A DNA stretch of 64,000 bases, taken from positions 20,668 through 84,667 of the forward strand of contig CAIQIR010000149.1 in the NCBI GenBank assembly GCA_903871875.1. Direction: 5' to 3'. Under the pieces are notes generated by a model. That model was not told the origin of the DNA. It ran no database searches and worked only from the letters and a program-made list of their open reading frames with translations. The position numbers were made by a program, and so were the translations under genes. The DNA is from an uncultured Schlesneria sp. (lineage in GTDB: Bacteria > Planctomycetota > Planctomycetia > Planctomycetales > Planctomycetaceae). This document shows, one piece after another, positions 9,706 through 19,916 of this stretch; within the stretch, counting starts at the first letter, position 1, and each line of letters begins with the position of its first letter.

Positions 9706-11265
9706 TCACATCACCGAGAAGTAGTTGATAACGGCGAAATCAAATGATGCGGCAGTCATCTTCCGAGGTTGGCTTTTGTAAGTGCAGTAGTTCTTCACTT
9801 GCAGCAGAAGGTCTCGTGGTTGGCACGATCGGAAGGGGCGATTCACTTTTCGATAGTGCGTCTCGATCAAATAGTCGACCGCATCTGAGTCGTATTGGAA
9901 ACCCATTTTTGGCGAAAGTCGGCGAAGAATCTCTCGAAATTCCTCGTCTGTCGGATCGGGAACCTGAATTTTGTATGGGATACGCCGCAGGAACGCCCCA
10001 TCGACCAAGTCTTTCGGTTCCAAGTTGGTCGAAAAGATAATGAGCTGATCGAACGGCACCTGGATTTTCTTACCGCTAGGCAAATTGAGAAAGTCGTATC
10101 GCTTTTCCAACGGCACAATCCAGCGATTCAACAGTTCATCAACGGGCATTCGTTGTCGACCGAAGTCGTCAATCACCAGTGTGCCGCAATTGCTTTTCAA
10201 TTGCAGTGGCGCTTCGCAAACCTTGGTTTGCTGATTCTGGCAGACTTCTAACTCGGACATCGTCAACTCGCCCCCGGCCACGACCGTCGGGCGCACGATC
10301 TGAACCCAACGTGGATCGACCCCGGACAAATCAAACAAGGCGTTCGTCGATTCTTGAGCCACCTCTTCGTGAACTCCAGGGTCGTAAAGACGAATAATAT
10401 CGCCATCGATTCCCAGTGCCCGCGGAATCCAGATCGTGGACCCAAAACAGCTGGTGATCCGTTCGGCAATGCTGGTCTTGCCGTTCCCTGGTGCTCCGAA
10501 CAGGAACATCCCGCGGCCAGAATTGATCGCCGGACCAAGTTGATCGAGCAGCCCAGGGTTGATCAGCAAATCAGCAAAAGCGTCTCGCAGATTCTGCTCG
10601 TTGACCGGCTGTTTGGCGATACTTTGCAGTTCCATCGACTTCAGATAATCGCGCAGCGACACCGGTGCCGAGCCATAATAAGTACACTCTTCCGAATACC
10701 GCCGAGCTCGTTCGCGCCCTTGCTCGGTAATCCCATATTCATAGTCCCCCATATCGGCCGAATTGACCAACGAAAGCAATTGATCAAATTTCAGGGCCTT
10801 CAAAATGGGATCGATAATGCCGAACGGCATGCGAATCTGATGGGCGATCGAACGACCAGTGGAACTCCCTTTCTGCAGCAGGTATTTCAAAACCAAGCGT
10901 TCGATCTCATCCGCAGTCAGTCCCGATTCGAACAATGTCTCCGGAACTTTCGGCAGAAATTTCTCTGAGTCGACCGATTGCTGAGCCCCCAGTAACGTTT
11001 GGACGCGGCTGAAGAGAGCGGACAAGTGAGAATCCGCCAACACCGCGTCGGGAATATGACGTTTGGGGATCCACGAAGTTGACGAAGAATCGAGATCGGC
11101 CGACGTCTCAGTTTCGCTGGACGGCGGAACCGATTCCTGCCCGGGCAACGTAGCAATGCCTCCTGCACCGTCTTGCATTTTCATCTCGTTCGTCGTCCGT
11201 TCTGAACTGCTGGCCGCGCGCGCCGTTAATGATGACAACGCTGCCTGGAGATTTGCGAGTTGCAT
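9706..11265 (-). CDS. AAA-family ATPase, downstream of a hybrid histidine kinase
   Basis: 519 aa. Walker A is GAPGNGKTS (about residue 255) and Walker [13 protein letters not shown] (about 363); sensor-1-like [20 protein letters not shown] follows. The first 180 residues hold a low-complexity start, then a predicted winged-helix-like segment ([19 protein letters not shown]... [18 protein letters not shown]). Such ATPases recur in planctomycete genomes and have no assigned function known to me. ATG at 11265 is preferred; a TTG at 11283 overlaps the TGA of the upstream kinase gene and would give tight translational coupling. Either way it forms an operon with that kinase, which suggests a role in its response. 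It is convergent with the hydrolase gene, 11 bp away. Confidence 0.8.
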   Translation of the reverse strand: MQLANLQAALSSLTARAASSSERTTNEMKMQDGAGGIATLPGQESVPPSSETETSADLDSSSTSWIPKRHIPDAVLADSHLSALFSRVQTLLGAQQSVDSEKFLPKVPETLFESGLTADEIERLVLKYLLQKGSSTGRSIAHQIRMPFGIIDPILKALKFDQLLSLVNSADMGDYEYGITEQGRERARRYSEECTYYGSAPVSLRDYLKSMELQSIAKQPVNEQNLRDAFADLLINPGLLDQLGPAINSGRGMFLFGAPGNGKTSIAERITSCFGSTIWIPRALGIDGDIIRLYDPGVHEEVAQESTNALFDLSGVDPRWVQIVRPTVVAGGELTMSELEVCQNQQTKVCEAPLQLKSNCGTLVIDDFGRQRMPVDELLNRWIVPLEKRYDFLNLPSGKKIQVPFDQLIIFSTNLEPKDLVDGAFLRRIPYKIQVPDPTDEEFREILRRLSPKMGFQYDSDAVDYLIETHYRKVNRPFRSCQPRDLLLQVKNYCTYKSQPRKMTAASFDFAVINYFSVM

Positions 11266-11279
11266 GTTGGGGATTCCAC

Positions 11280-13691
11280 TCAAGCCAGCACCGGCAATGA
11301 TGCGAGTTCGATGGCGACCGCTTTCGCGAGTTCGTCAATTTCGCGCAATACGATTTCGATCCTGTCGTGGCTACGCTGGTCAGCCAGACGCTCCAATCGA
11401 CTGGACGGAACGGTGAATTGCTCATAGCCCGCTGTGCCACCACTGCCTTTCAACCAATGAGCCAGTTCCACTAGCTGATTCCATTCTTCGGAGGCATAGG
11501 CGAGCTTCATTCGCTGGACCTGACACGACAGTTTCTCCGAAAACTCTTCCACGATCTCTCGAAACGTTTCGTCATCAAGCGGAAGTGCACATCGGACGCG
11601 GACTTTCGGGGCATCTTCGAAGTCCTTCGCGTTTTTCAAATCCAGGCATTCGATAGGTTCCGGTTGGCCGGAAAGCCCGTGAAATTCAAAAGAATCCAGC
11701 GTTTCATCACACGAAATCGACTTCAGCGACTTCGATTCACTATCGGCACGACTGGCCGCGTTCAACAACTCTGCGATTTTCGACAACAGACGCGCTTCCT
11801 GGATTGGCTTGGACAAATACTCCGAACAACCAGCTTTGCGACATTTTTCCGAGACGCCTGCCATCGCATGAGCCGTCAAAGCCACGATTGGAATCGTCAG
11901 TCCTTTGGCTCGCAGTTCTGTTGCTGCCGTGTAACCGTCCTTCACCGGCATCTGCATATCCATCAGAATCAGGTTGAATTCATGACTCATCGCCAGATCA
12001 ACGCCGACCTGTCCGTTTGCGGCATCCATGACTTCGATCCCGCGACGTTCGAGCATTTTGTGGATCAGACGGCGATTCGTATCTCCGTCTTCGACCAAGA
12101 GTACTCGAGAACCACTGGGAATCGAACCGATTTGATCAAGCGATTCGGTTTCCGTGTGTGGAATCAGATCAGATACCGGAGCCGTTGCTCGCTGTTCAAG
12201 CTGACCGATGTCACCGGTCGGAATCGTTGCGGTAAACGTGCTGCCCGCGCCCGGTTCACTTTCCACCGTCAAGGAACCACCCAATTCTTCGGCGATCTTG
12301 CGGCTGATGCTAAGCCCCAGTCCGGTTCCTCCAAATCGACGAGTCATCGAAGCGTCGGCTTGGGAAAACGGAGTGAAGATCGTGTTTTGCTTGTCGGCAG
12401 GTATTCCAATGCCCGAATCGATCACCTGAATCTGCAAGCTACGCTGGTTCACGGCCAGACGTACAATCACGTGGACGCCGCCCCGTTCGGTGAATTTGAT
12501 CGCATTGCCGATCAAGTTGATCAGCAATTGCCGTAACTTGGCAGGATCGGTCATGACTCGCTTGGGAACCGGACCAATCCAGTTGTAGTCCAGACCGAGC
12601 CCCTTGGCCAGCGCGTTGACGCGGGTGATCGAGACCACATCGGCCACCAATTGATGTGGCGAAACCGGGATATTTTCGATCGTCATGCAACCGGCTTCGA
12701 TCTTCGACAGATCGAGAATATTGCTAATCAAACCCAGTAGATGTTCGCCGCTCGAGCAAATGGTGTTCAGGAATTCGACACGTTCGTCTTCGCTGTCGAA
12801 ATTCCCGGACCGCAGCATGTTGGCAAATCCAATGATCGCATTCATTGGCGTGCGAATTTCATGACTCATATTGGCCAGGAACACCGATTTCGCGACCGAA
12901 GCGGCCGTCGCTTCTTTGGTCTTCTGCTCCAGTTCAAGCGTTCGTTCCCTGACCAGACTTTCCAGGTTTTGCTGATGCCGCTCCAATTCCTCGTCGCGGG
13001 CTTCAATCGTGCCCAGCATCTCATTGAATCGATCCACCAATTCGCCCAGTTCATCACCGGTTTCTTTTTCCGCGCGAACCGAAAAATCGCCGCTTGTGGT
13101 CACATGATGAGCTGTATCCACCAGGTGCAGCACCGGACCTGAAATGAATCGCTGCAAGCGAGCCGCCAAAGCCACGGCGATCAACAGACTGAGGCAGCAC
13201 ATGCAACTGGCAACCAACACCTGATCCCACCAGCGTGAGGCCAGTTTCTCCACGCTGATCCGCAAATAAAGATGACCGAACGTCGATTTGTCTCGACGAA
13301 TTGGACGAAGAATGTGCAGAAATCCGTCGGCAGTAAACGTTCCGTTCATTTGCCGAGCCCAATCCAAAACGGGAACTTCGGCGGACTGACTTTGAATGGT
13401 CGCGTAGGCCACCCCGTCGCGATTGTAAAGACTTGCCACCGCCACCTGGCGATCTTTGCGAAGTGCGGCAAGCGCATGATTGGCATCATCGAGGTCAGAG
13501 AATTCCAGCGACGCCAGACAATTCTGTCCCAGAACGTCGGCCAGCGTGACATAACTCTCGACCATTGCCATTTGCGAGAGTTGACGATCAATCATGGACA
13601 TCGCCGAAATCACGGCCACCATCGACAAGACTGTCGTCACGACGGCCAGCAGCGTCAACTTCCAACTGATCGATATGTCGCGAAATCTCAT
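11280..13691 (-). CDS. membrane hybrid sensor histidine kinase with receiver and Hpt domains
   Basis: 803 aa phosphorelay protein. In order: membrane helix (about 12-34), a periplasmic sensor region resembling CHASE8 ([20 protein letters not shown]), second helix (about 160-185), HAMP (to about 240), coiled coil, HisKA with [20 protein letters not shown] (His near 275), HATPase_c ([19 protein letters not shown]), a receiver domain with [14 protein letters not shown] (Asp near 577), and a C-terminal Hpt with [14 protein letters not shown] (His near 742). All phosphorelay residues are present, so it can run its own His-Asp-His chain; the final partner is unknown. ATG at 13691 has TTGGAG upstream. 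The next gene, the AAA ATPase, overlaps or abuts its stop. Confidence 0.93.
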   Translation of the reverse strand: MRFRDISISWKLTLLAVVTTVLSMVAVISAMSMIDRQLSQMAMVESYVTLADVLGQNCLASLEFSDLDDANHALAALRKDRQVAVASLYNRDGVAYATIQSQSAEVPVLDWARQMNGTFTADGFLHILRPIRRDKSTFGHLYLRISVEKLASRWWDQVLVASCMCCLSLLIAVALAARLQRFISGPVLHLVDTAHHVTTSGDFSVRAEKETGDELGELVDRFNEMLGTIEARDEELERHQQNLESLVRERTLELEQKTKEATAASVAKSVFLANMSHEIRTPMNAIIGFANMLRSGNFDSEDERVEFLNTICSSGEHLLGLISNILDLSKIEAGCMTIENIPVSPHQLVADVVSITRVNALAKGLGLDYNWIGPVPKRVMTDPAKLRQLLINLIGNAIKFTERGGVHVIVRLAVNQRSLQIQVIDSGIGIPADKQNTIFTPFSQADASMTRRFGGTGLGLSISRKIAEELGGSLTVESEPGAGSTFTATIPTGDIGQLEQRATAPVSDLIPHTETESLDQIGSIPSGSRVLLVEDGDTNRRLIHKMLERRGIEVMDAANGQVGVDLAMSHEFNLILMDMQMPVKDGYTAATELRAKGLTIPIVALTAHAMAGVSEKCRKAGCSEYLSKPIQEARLLSKIAELLNAASRADSESKSLKSISCDETLDSFEFHGLSGQPEPIECLDLKNAKDFEDAPKVRVRCALPLDDETFREIVEEFSEKLSCQVQRMKLAYASEEWNQLVELAHWLKGSGGTAGYEQFTVPSSRLERLADQRSHDRIEIVLREIDELAKAVAIELASLPVLA

Positions 13692-14585
13692 GATCACTCC
13701 AACCGGCAACGTCGTCCCGCATCAATTTGCTTGGCGGAACCTTGCGGTCACTCGACTACTCTTCTCCTTTTTTACTTAGTTCTCGGAAAAATGAGCGTGT
13801 TGAATTTCTGGAGGCATTCGGTAGAAACGCAGGCCTCTCGTAGCGGCCTGACTGTGATTGAGCTTTGTAGCGATCGTGAGGGTTACCTCAAAATCAGCAG
13901 GTTTGCGGGTGAGGCTTCGGCAGAAACGCTTTTGTATAGCGAGCACAAACTGACGTCCGCCGCGATTCGGCCCTCTTCCATCAGGGATTCGTTATGAGAT
14001 CCCCTGCACACCAATGGTCAGAGTTCTGGAATCGCCGCTTTTAAAAAACTAAAAACTTAGCGGTCACTCGGTCTCACTTCCCGGGATTGTCGCTCTCGGC
14101 GATTTCCACTCTGCCGCACCCATCCGTTTGCTTCCATCCCTGACTCGACCTGACGGATTCCAACCCACGCATTTTCACGACTGCCTGGGTACCGCCTGAC
14201 CCTCGCCCGAACTATCCAAATGTTAATTCACACGAATTTTGGGACGTCGCAGAAAATTCTGCGGCCGACGTGGCCCGATCAGAAATCAGATTTCCGGATC
14301 GACTGCGAACCTGTTCCTAACCTCAATACTCCTTGATAAAAATCAATCTCTGCCACGAGAGATCGGGTCAAGCTTCGAACTCCCGTCGAGGTTTGCTTGA
14401 TTTCCAGTACGGACGTCCGATATCGTCCAGGCAAGGGAATTTCCCGGCGGGTCGCAGACGAAGACATTTTGACAAAGAAGGCAACGCTGGACGGCTGGCG
14501 AAAGGTGTTGGTTTCTCTCCGTTTCACCGTGGAGGCGCTCAATCGGCCTCTTTTTTTTAATGCGTGCCGCAGTGGTGAGGTATTG
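13692..14585. other. long intergenic region before the 91-aa gene
   Basis: 894 bp with no convincing gene on either strand; the short open frames here have poor coding character. The only structure I can support is the hairpin with a T-run at 14532-14558, described separately. Promoters for the hybrid kinase (leftwards) and for the dapB-proximal genes (rightwards) are expected here. Confidence 0.5.
14532..14558 (+). terminator. hairpin plus T8 tract (possible terminator or attenuator)
   Basis: GAGGC at 14532-14536 can pair with GCCTC at 14546-14550, with a 9-nt loop, followed at once by eight T. The stem is short (5 bp). It lies 27 nt before the ATG of the 91-aa gene, so a transcript from upstream would meet it just ahead of the gene, as in an attenuator. 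No gene upstream needs it. Confidence 0.4.
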
Positions 14586-14861
14586 ATGGCGAAGAAAAAA
14601 GTCTCGGGAGGACTTGAAGGTTCTCGCATCCGAGTGAAACCAGGAGTCAATTCACCGGAATTTCCTGAGATTTCATTGGCAGGCTGGACCGGCTCAATCG
14701 TTGAAACCTCGGGAAAACCACCGGAACAAAAGGTCATCATCGAATGGGACGCCCAAACGCTCTCCGGGATGCCGGCGGATTACATCTCGAAATGCGAATC
14801 GGGACAGCTTTACCATATGATGGCCAGCCTCGGCAGTGACGACGTCGAGACGGTGGTCTAG
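14586..14861 (+). CDS. 91-aa conserved-looking hypothetical protein upstream of dapB
   Basis: Not recognised as a named family. It starts MAKKKVSGGLEGSRIRVKPG and contains a small beta-rich core (GWTGSIVETSGKPPEQKVII followed by EWDAQTLSGMPADYISKCES). That pattern recalls small SH3-like or KOW-like folds found in some planctomycete proteins, but this is only an impression. ATG at 14586 has GGTGAGG about 7 nt upstream. It is 50 bp ahead of dapB on the same strand and probably cotranscribed. No signal peptide or membrane segment; likely cytoplasmic. Confidence 0.75.
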   Translation: MAKKKVSGGLEGSRIRVKPGVNSPEFPEISLAGWTGSIVETSGKPPEQKVIIEWDAQTLSGMPADYISKCESGQLYHMMASLGSDDVETVV

Positions 14862-14911
14862 TGACCGCCAAAACGGCGAAATCGCACTTTATAAGATCGA
14901 GGATTTGAGAG

Positions 14912-15718
14912 ATGTCGAATATTTTTAAGTTGGGTGTGAACGGCGCGACGGGACGAATGGGCCAACGCGTCGTGGCATTGGCAACGCAGGACAGCACTCT
15001 GCGAATTGCAGGAGCCTATGAGTCAGCGACCTCAGTCAAACTGGGGCAGGACGTCGGTGAACTAGCCGGCGTCGGGCATCTCGGAATTCCCGTAGAATCC
15101 ACGATCGATCGCCCGGTTGATGTGATCATCGATTTTTCGACGCCCGAAGGTTGCCTACAGATTCTTTCCCGTTGTGAAGAACGTCGAATTCCACTCGTGA
15201 TCGCCACAACAGGCCTCACGCCGCACCAAAAATCTCTGGTCGCGTCGGCCGCCCAGATGACCCCGATTCTGATGGCCCCGAGTATGAGTCTCGCGGTGAA
15301 TATCGCGATGAAACTGGTGGCCGACGCGGGCCGGGCTCTGAAGGACCATTCCAGCGGAGTGGATGTTGAAATCATCGAACGCCATCATCGATACAAAGAG
15401 GATGCTCCGAGCGGTACGGCGCTCAAATTTGGAGAAATTGTCGCCAAAGAGATGGGCCAGACCAACCACATTCACGGCCGCGAGGGCCGGATTGGTCAAC
15501 GACCGCGACAAGAAATTGGTTATCACGCGTTGCGAGTCGGCGACAATGTCGGCGAACATACGATTGTGTTCGGGATGCTGGGCGAAACGCTGGAAGTGAC
15601 CGTCCGCGGGCAGTCACGGGACAGCTACGCTTTGGGGGCGCTGACTGCCGCCAAATTCCTCGTCACGCAGTCCGCGGGGCTCTACACGATGAACGACGCT
15701 CTTGGGCTGTCGGTATAA
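14912..15718 (+). CDS. dapB: 4-hydroxy-tetrahydrodipicolinate reductase
   Basis: NAD(P)H-dependent reductase of the lysine/diaminopimelate pathway, cytoplasmic. The Rossmann motif GVNGATGRMGQRVV begins at residue 8. The substrate-binding signature is seen in VEIIERHHRYKEDAPSGTAL, which holds the catalytic His pair and Lys. The length of 268 aa is normal and the C-terminal ALGALTAAKFLVTQSAGLYTM is typical. The start has GAGGATTTGAGAG upstream. It lies downstream of the 91-aa gene and 101 bp before sufS; no other lysine genes are nearby. Confidence 0.96.
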   Translation: MSNIFKLGVNGATGRMGQRVVALATQDSTLRIAGAYESATSVKLGQDVGELAGVGHLGIPVESTIDRPVDVIIDFSTPEGCLQILSRCEERRIPLVIATTGLTPHQKSLVASAAQMTPILMAPSMSLAVNIAMKLVADAGRALKDHSSGVDVEIIERHHRYKEDAPSGTALKFGEIVAKEMGQTNHIHGREGRIGQRPRQEIGYHALRVGDNVGEHTIVFGMLGETLEVTVRGQSRDSYALGALTAAKFLVTQSAGLYTMNDALGLSV

Positions 15719-15819
15719 TCGATTGTCCAGATCATCTCCGTCGATCAAGAGAAGATGTCTGATCGTCCCTTACCGGACTGAAAACTTCGCACGTATCTTT
15801 TTACGATCGTTGATCTTCC

Positions 15820-17070
15820 ATGATTTCCGCACCGCAGCCAACGTTTGACGTTGAATCCGTTCGTCGCGATTTTCCGATCCTGTCACAATACCTGCCAAAT
15901 GGTCGACCGCTTGTCTATCTTGATACGGCGGCCACGTCGCAAAAACCACGCGTCGTCATCGAAAAATTGACGGAATGTCTTGAACAATACAACTCGAACG
16001 TCCACCGGGGCATCCATCAACTGGGTGACCGGATGACGACCGAACTCGAAAACGCTCGCGAAAAAGTCCAACGGTTTCTGGGGGCAAAAGACGTCAACGA
16101 GATTGTGTTCACCTCGGGCACGACAATGTCGTTGAATTTGGTTGCGCACGGGTGGGCCAGAAAGTTCCTCAAGCCGGGTGACGAAATCCTCGTCAATGCC
16201 ATGGAACATCATGCGAACCTGGTTCCCTGGCAATTGGCGGCCAAAGCCACCGGCGCCGTTCTCAAATATATTCCCCTCACCGGTGATGGCCGGCTCGATC
16301 TGTCGGAGCTGGACCTGTACCTGACATCGCGCACCAAACTTGTCGCGGTGACAGCAATGTCGAACGTTTTGGGCACGATCAATCCTATCGCCGACCTGGC
16401 CCGTCAAGCCCATGCTGTGGGAGCGTTGATTTGCGTCGACGCCGCTCAAAGCGTACCCCACAGTCCTACGGATGTGGTCGCCTCCAATATCGACTTTCTC
16501 GCTTTTTCAGGTCACAAACTTTATGCACCGACCGGCATCGGAGTTCTGTATGCTCGTCAGACGTTACTGGAGAACATGGATCCGTTTCTGGCCGGCGGCC
16601 ATATGATTCGCGAAGTTCACGAACAATCGTCGACTTGGGCAGATCCGCCGGCGAAATTTGAAGCAGGAACGTGCCCCTTCGTCGAGGCGGTTGCGCTGGG
16701 CACGGCAATCGATTACATCGAAACACTTGGCCTGAACCGCATCGCAGAATATGAACATCAACTGTCGACTTACGCGCATCAACGACTGAGCCAGGTGCCC
16801 GGCATTCGTATTCTGGGGCCGGATGTGGCCCACAAAGGAGCCATCCTCAGTTTTGTCGTCGACGGGGTTCATCCGCACGACTTGTCGGATCTGCTTGATC
16901 GAGAGGGGGTCGCGATCCGCGCCGGCCACCACTGCACGATGCCACTTCATGATTTGCTGAACATCACGTCGTCGGCCCGCGCCAGTCTGGCGTTCTATAA
17001 CACGACCGCCGAAGTCGACAAACTGGTCGAGGCCCTGCAGTCTGCCCGAAAGGTCTTCCGACTCAAGTAG
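15820..17070 (+). CDS. sufS: cysteine desulfurase, SufS type
   Basis: PLP enzyme that removes sulfur from cysteine as a persulfide, for Fe-S cluster assembly. Seen: N-terminal PLAYLDTAATSQKP-like block (RPLVYLDTAATSQKP), EHHANLVPWQ with the His stacked on PLP, the PLP lysine in FSGHKLYAPTGIGVLY (about residue 228), and the active-site cysteine in IRAGHHCTMPLH (about 369). This last motif marks the SufS/CsdA group rather than IscS. The length of 416 aa is typical. The partner sufE-like gene lies about 35 kb away at 52037, and sufBCD are not in the window. Confidence 0.95.
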   Translation: MISAPQPTFDVESVRRDFPILSQYLPNGRPLVYLDTAATSQKPRVVIEKLTECLEQYNSNVHRGIHQLGDRMTTELENAREKVQRFLGAKDVNEIVFTSGTTMSLNLVAHGWARKFLKPGDEILVNAMEHHANLVPWQLAAKATGAVLKYIPLTGDGRLDLSELDLYLTSRTKLVAVTAMSNVLGTINPIADLARQAHAVGALICVDAAQSVPHSPTDVVASNIDFLAFSGHKLYAPTGIGVLYARQTLLENMDPFLAGGHMIREVHEQSSTWADPPAKFEAGTCPFVEAVALGTAIDYIETLGLNRIAEYEHQLSTYAHQRLSQVPGIRILGPDVAHKGAILSFVVDGVHPHDLSDLLDREGVAIRAGHHCTMPLHDLLNITSSARASLAFYNTTAEVDKLVEALQSARKVFRLK

Positions 17071-17103
17071 CCGGGCAGCAGCGAACCCGATCACGCAGTC
17101 AGA

Positions 17104-17520
17104 TCACCACATCTCTTCAATCTGCTGTTGATTGACGACGGCGCGACGGCCCACTCCAAACCGCTCGGGAGCTGTTGAAGTAATTCGCAGCCAGATTTGC
17201 TTATTGTCGCAAATGCCTTCAACAGCCAGATGCGCACCCAATTCGTCATCAGAGCCCAGCGATTGTGACTGCCAGGAAATCGTTCCGACTTCTGAAAAGC
17301 ATTGCAGTATGCCGCTGATGTCGACATTGAATGAGGCATGGCAAGTGAGTCCGTCCTGCGGTCCACCGACAATCTCTGTCCGCGACGCGAAAACAGTCAC
17401 TTCCCAAATGTCTTTCACTTGCTGGTAATGGCAACCTAACGGCGATAACACGTCATACGCATGAATGTTTGACGTGACCGAATCCACGAAATTCGACAAC
17501 CAGCTCGGAGGGGACACCAT
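17104..17520 (-). CDS. 138-aa hypothetical protein
   Basis: Not recognised. No signal peptide or transmembrane segment is visible. It has a mixed alpha/beta composition, with DGLTCHASFNVDISGILQCF and an ICDNKQIWLRITSTAPERFG stretch suggesting a small beta-rich domain. A clear AGGAAAG lies 6 nt before the ATG at 17520, which with a clean open frame supports a real gene. It converges with sufS (33 bp between stops). Function unknown. Confidence 0.65.
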   Translation of the reverse strand: MVSPPSWLSNFVDSVTSNIHAYDVLSPLGCHYQQVKDIWEVTVFASRTEIVGGPQDGLTCHASFNVDISGILQCFSEVGTISWQSQSLGSDDELGAHLAVEGICDNKQIWLRITSTAPERFGVGRRAVVNQQQIEEMW

Positions 17521-17928
17521 GACACAACTTTCCTGTAATGTCAGCCGACGAAATCAATGTCAAAAATGATCAAGTACGGAAGACGTTACAGGCACATCTA
17601 ATGCCATGTGGGCAAAAACAAAATCTTTTCTTGAGGATGATTTTGTATTCACGGCAGAAACGTTCGACATCGCATCATTTCAACATCGCTAGCGGTCGAA
17701 TTTCCACCACTTAAGTTCATTCGAGGGCCTGTCGATTCAATCCGAGCGGCGTTCGATTCCCTCGGCCGTACTGATGCGTGATTAGTGTGCCCGAATGATC
17801 GCCTCAACCTCTGCATCCAGAATTCTCACAGAGCATCGGTTGATGCACCGCCAATTCGGAGAATGTGACCACGAGACAACAAAATGTTAAATCCCGTTAG
17901 CACGTATTCGTCCGGTGTATCGAACTAA
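17521..17928. other. intergenic region between the hypothetical gene and the tad genes
   Basis: 408 bp. Nothing gene-like is apparent and no T-run hairpin terminator is clear for the tadC end. The promoter of the 138-aa gene must be at its left end. Confidence 0.45.
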
Positions 17929-18843
17929 TTACATGTTACACATCTTGATCGCGGCCGGGCCGACCAGGACCACGAAGATACCGGGGAAGATAAATAGGAT
18001 CATGGGAAACAACATTTGAACCGCTGTTTTCTGAGCTTTTTCTTCCGCCATCTGTCGGCGTTTGGTACGCATTGCTTCTGACTGAACTCGCAAGGCCTGC
18101 GCGATCGAAGAACCAAATCGTTCCGATTGAATCAGTGTCGCGACGAGTGCTTTCATGTCATCGCACCCGGTTCGCACCCCCAAATCGTGAAGTACGTCAC
18201 GCCGCGTTCGTCCCATCTGTAATTGCATGTTCGCGAGGTTGAGTTCACTGCACAATTCGGGAGCGGTGTCACACAGCTCTTCTGCGATTCGTCGCATCCC
18301 GGCGTCAAGCCCCAGCCCAGCTTCCACGCAGACGACCAACAGGTCCAGGCAGTCGGGCATCGACAAAAAGATCTTTTGCTTTCGCGACGACGACAGAAAC
18401 GCCACCGCCAGATCGGGAATGTAAAACAAAAATCCCGCCACGCACGCGATGGTCAAGTAACCGTTTTGAGTCGCACCGTAAGTCAACATGCCCACGCCAC
18501 CGCCCAGGATTGCCCCCACTAAAAGGAGTAGCATCTTCAGGGCCAGATAGATTTGCGCCGCATTGGGCAAATTGTATCCCGCAGTGGCCAGTCGAACTCG
18601 CAGTTCGTTGCTTTCGAGTTCAGATTTAGGTTGCAAGGCTTTGGAAAGGGTCGGCGCCGCTCGCTCGAACAAGCTCATGCCATTTTTCCCTTTTCCTTTC
18701 CCCCCGCGCAACGTCGGATCGCGCATTTCATCCAACCGTTCGGTGGCGCGCGATTCGTCTTTGCTAAAAAGACTCAGTACGGCCCACACTCCGACGGCAA
18801 ATGCGCCGAAAATCATCCAGGGTAATAGTGTTGCGATTGACAT
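17929..18843 (-). CDS. tadC: Tad pilus inner-membrane protein, TadC / T2SS F family
   Basis: 304 aa integral membrane protein of the type IVc (Tad/Flp) pilus assembly platform. A hydrophobic N-terminus (TLLPWMIFGAFAVGVWAVLS), a central helix pair (IYLALKMLLLLVGAILGG; GYLTIACVAGFLFYIPDL), the T2SSF-domain block MPDCLDLLVVCVEAGLGLDA and a final helix MLFPMILFIFPGIFVVLVG fit TadC. ATG at 18843 has GAGG upstream. A TTG at 18897 would overlap the tadB stop (TTGA), but it adds a non-homologous leader. It is last in the cpaF-tadB-tadC order. Confidence 0.9.
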   Translation of the reverse strand: MSIATLLPWMIFGAFAVGVWAVLSLFSKDESRATERLDEMRDPTLRGGKGKGKNGMSLFERAAPTLSKALQPKSELESNELRVRLATAGYNLPNAAQIYLALKMLLLLVGAILGGGVGMLTYGATQNGYLTIACVAGFLFYIPDLAVAFLSSSRKQKIFLSMPDCLDLLVVCVEAGLGLDAGMRRIAEELCDTAPELCSELNLANMQLQMGRTRRDVLHDLGVRTGCDDMKALVATLIQSERFGSSIAQALRVQSEAMRTKRRQMAEEKAQKTAVQMLFPMILFIFPGIFVVLVGPAAIKMCNM

Positions 18844-18893
18844 GATGGCCTCGAACGCTGGTCGAACTTTGATGCGAAAACTGATGGAGCAAA

Positions 18894-19865
18894 TCAAACT
18901 TTGATATCGATGATCTTCTTAATGACGAACGCGCCGAAGATCTGCATGACGATGGCGAATCCGATCATCTTTTTTCCAAATTCAGTGGCAAACAGCAACA
19001 TGACGTAGTCGCGATTGATGAAATAAACCGCGATGAACAGCCCGATGGGCAATGCCATCAACACGGCGCCACTTAGACGACCTTCGCCAGTCAACGCTTG
19101 AACCATCCCCAGGATTTTGAAACGTTCGCGAACGACTTCGCAGATCTTGTCGATGATTTCCGCCAGGTCACCACCGGTCTGTCGTTGGATCGATACTGCG
19201 GTCACAAAAAATTTCAAATCCAGATTGGGCAGCCGTTTCAGCATGCTTTTGAGGGCCGCCTCGATTGGAACTCCGAGATTCTGCTCTTCATAGGCTCGCA
19301 TGAATTCCACGGAAATCGGCGCGGCCATTTCTTCGGCCACCATGTGCAGGCCGGCATTCAGACTGTGGCCCGAGCGCAGGGCTCGCGCGATCAGCCCCAA
19401 GGCATCGGGAATCTGCTTGCCAAATTTCGCAAACCGACGTTTTCGACGGAGGACCAACCACACTAGTGGCAACGGGCCCGTCAGAAACGCCAGTAACGGA
19501 AGCAGCGGTCCCGGCAGATTGGTGACGATTCCGACCACCGGCCCAACCAAGCCGCAACCCACCATCAATAGAACCAGTGTCTGCATGTCAATCGGTGAAT
19601 TGGCTTGTTCCAGAAATGTTCCCCAGCCGCCCAGTCCTCCAAACACTTTTCCAAGTGCACTGACGGCCCCCGTGCCTAAGCTGGAAAAGTCTTGGCGCAT
19701 GATGCCCCGACTGACTTCCGCGTCTTGGGATTTGGTTCCCGCCAACGCGTCCAGCCGATCCTCGGCCTTGGTTTTGGTAAATTCCTTGAACATCGACAGA
19801 ATTCCTGCAGCCATGGCGGCCGCCGCCACAAATGCGGCAATCGAAATAATGACGACTGGACTCAT
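18894..19865 (-). CDS. tadB: Tad pilus inner-membrane protein, TadB / T2SS F family
   Basis: 323 aa. N-terminal helix (VVIISIAAFVAAAAMAAGIL), a central hydrophobic pair around 95-145, the F-domain block IPDALGLIARALRSGHSLNA and AVSIQRQTGGDLAEIIDKIC, then C-terminal helices (LSGAVLMALPIGLFIAVYF). This is the usual TadB layout; together with TadC it forms the platform that works with the CpaF ATPase. It sits 50 bp downstream of cpaF on the same strand. Confidence 0.92.
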   Translation of the reverse strand: MSPVVIISIAAFVAAAAMAAGILSMFKEFTKTKAEDRLDALAGTKSQDAEVSRGIMRQDFSSLGTGAVSALGKVFGGLGGWGTFLEQANSPIDMQTLVLLMVGCGLVGPVVGIVTNLPGPLLPLLAFLTGPLPLVWLVLRRKRRFAKFGKQIPDALGLIARALRSGHSLNAGLHMVAEEMAAPISVEFMRAYEEQNLGVPIEAALKSMLKRLPNLDLKFFVTAVSIQRQTGGDLAEIIDKICEVVRERFKILGMVQALTGEGRLSGAVLMALPIGLFIAVYFINRDYVMLLFATEFGKKMIGFAIVMQIFGAFVIKKIIDIKV

Positions 19866-19916
19866 TTCAACTCCTCCCCCATTCCCAATTCAATACGATG
19901 TTCGATACCCGACGAT

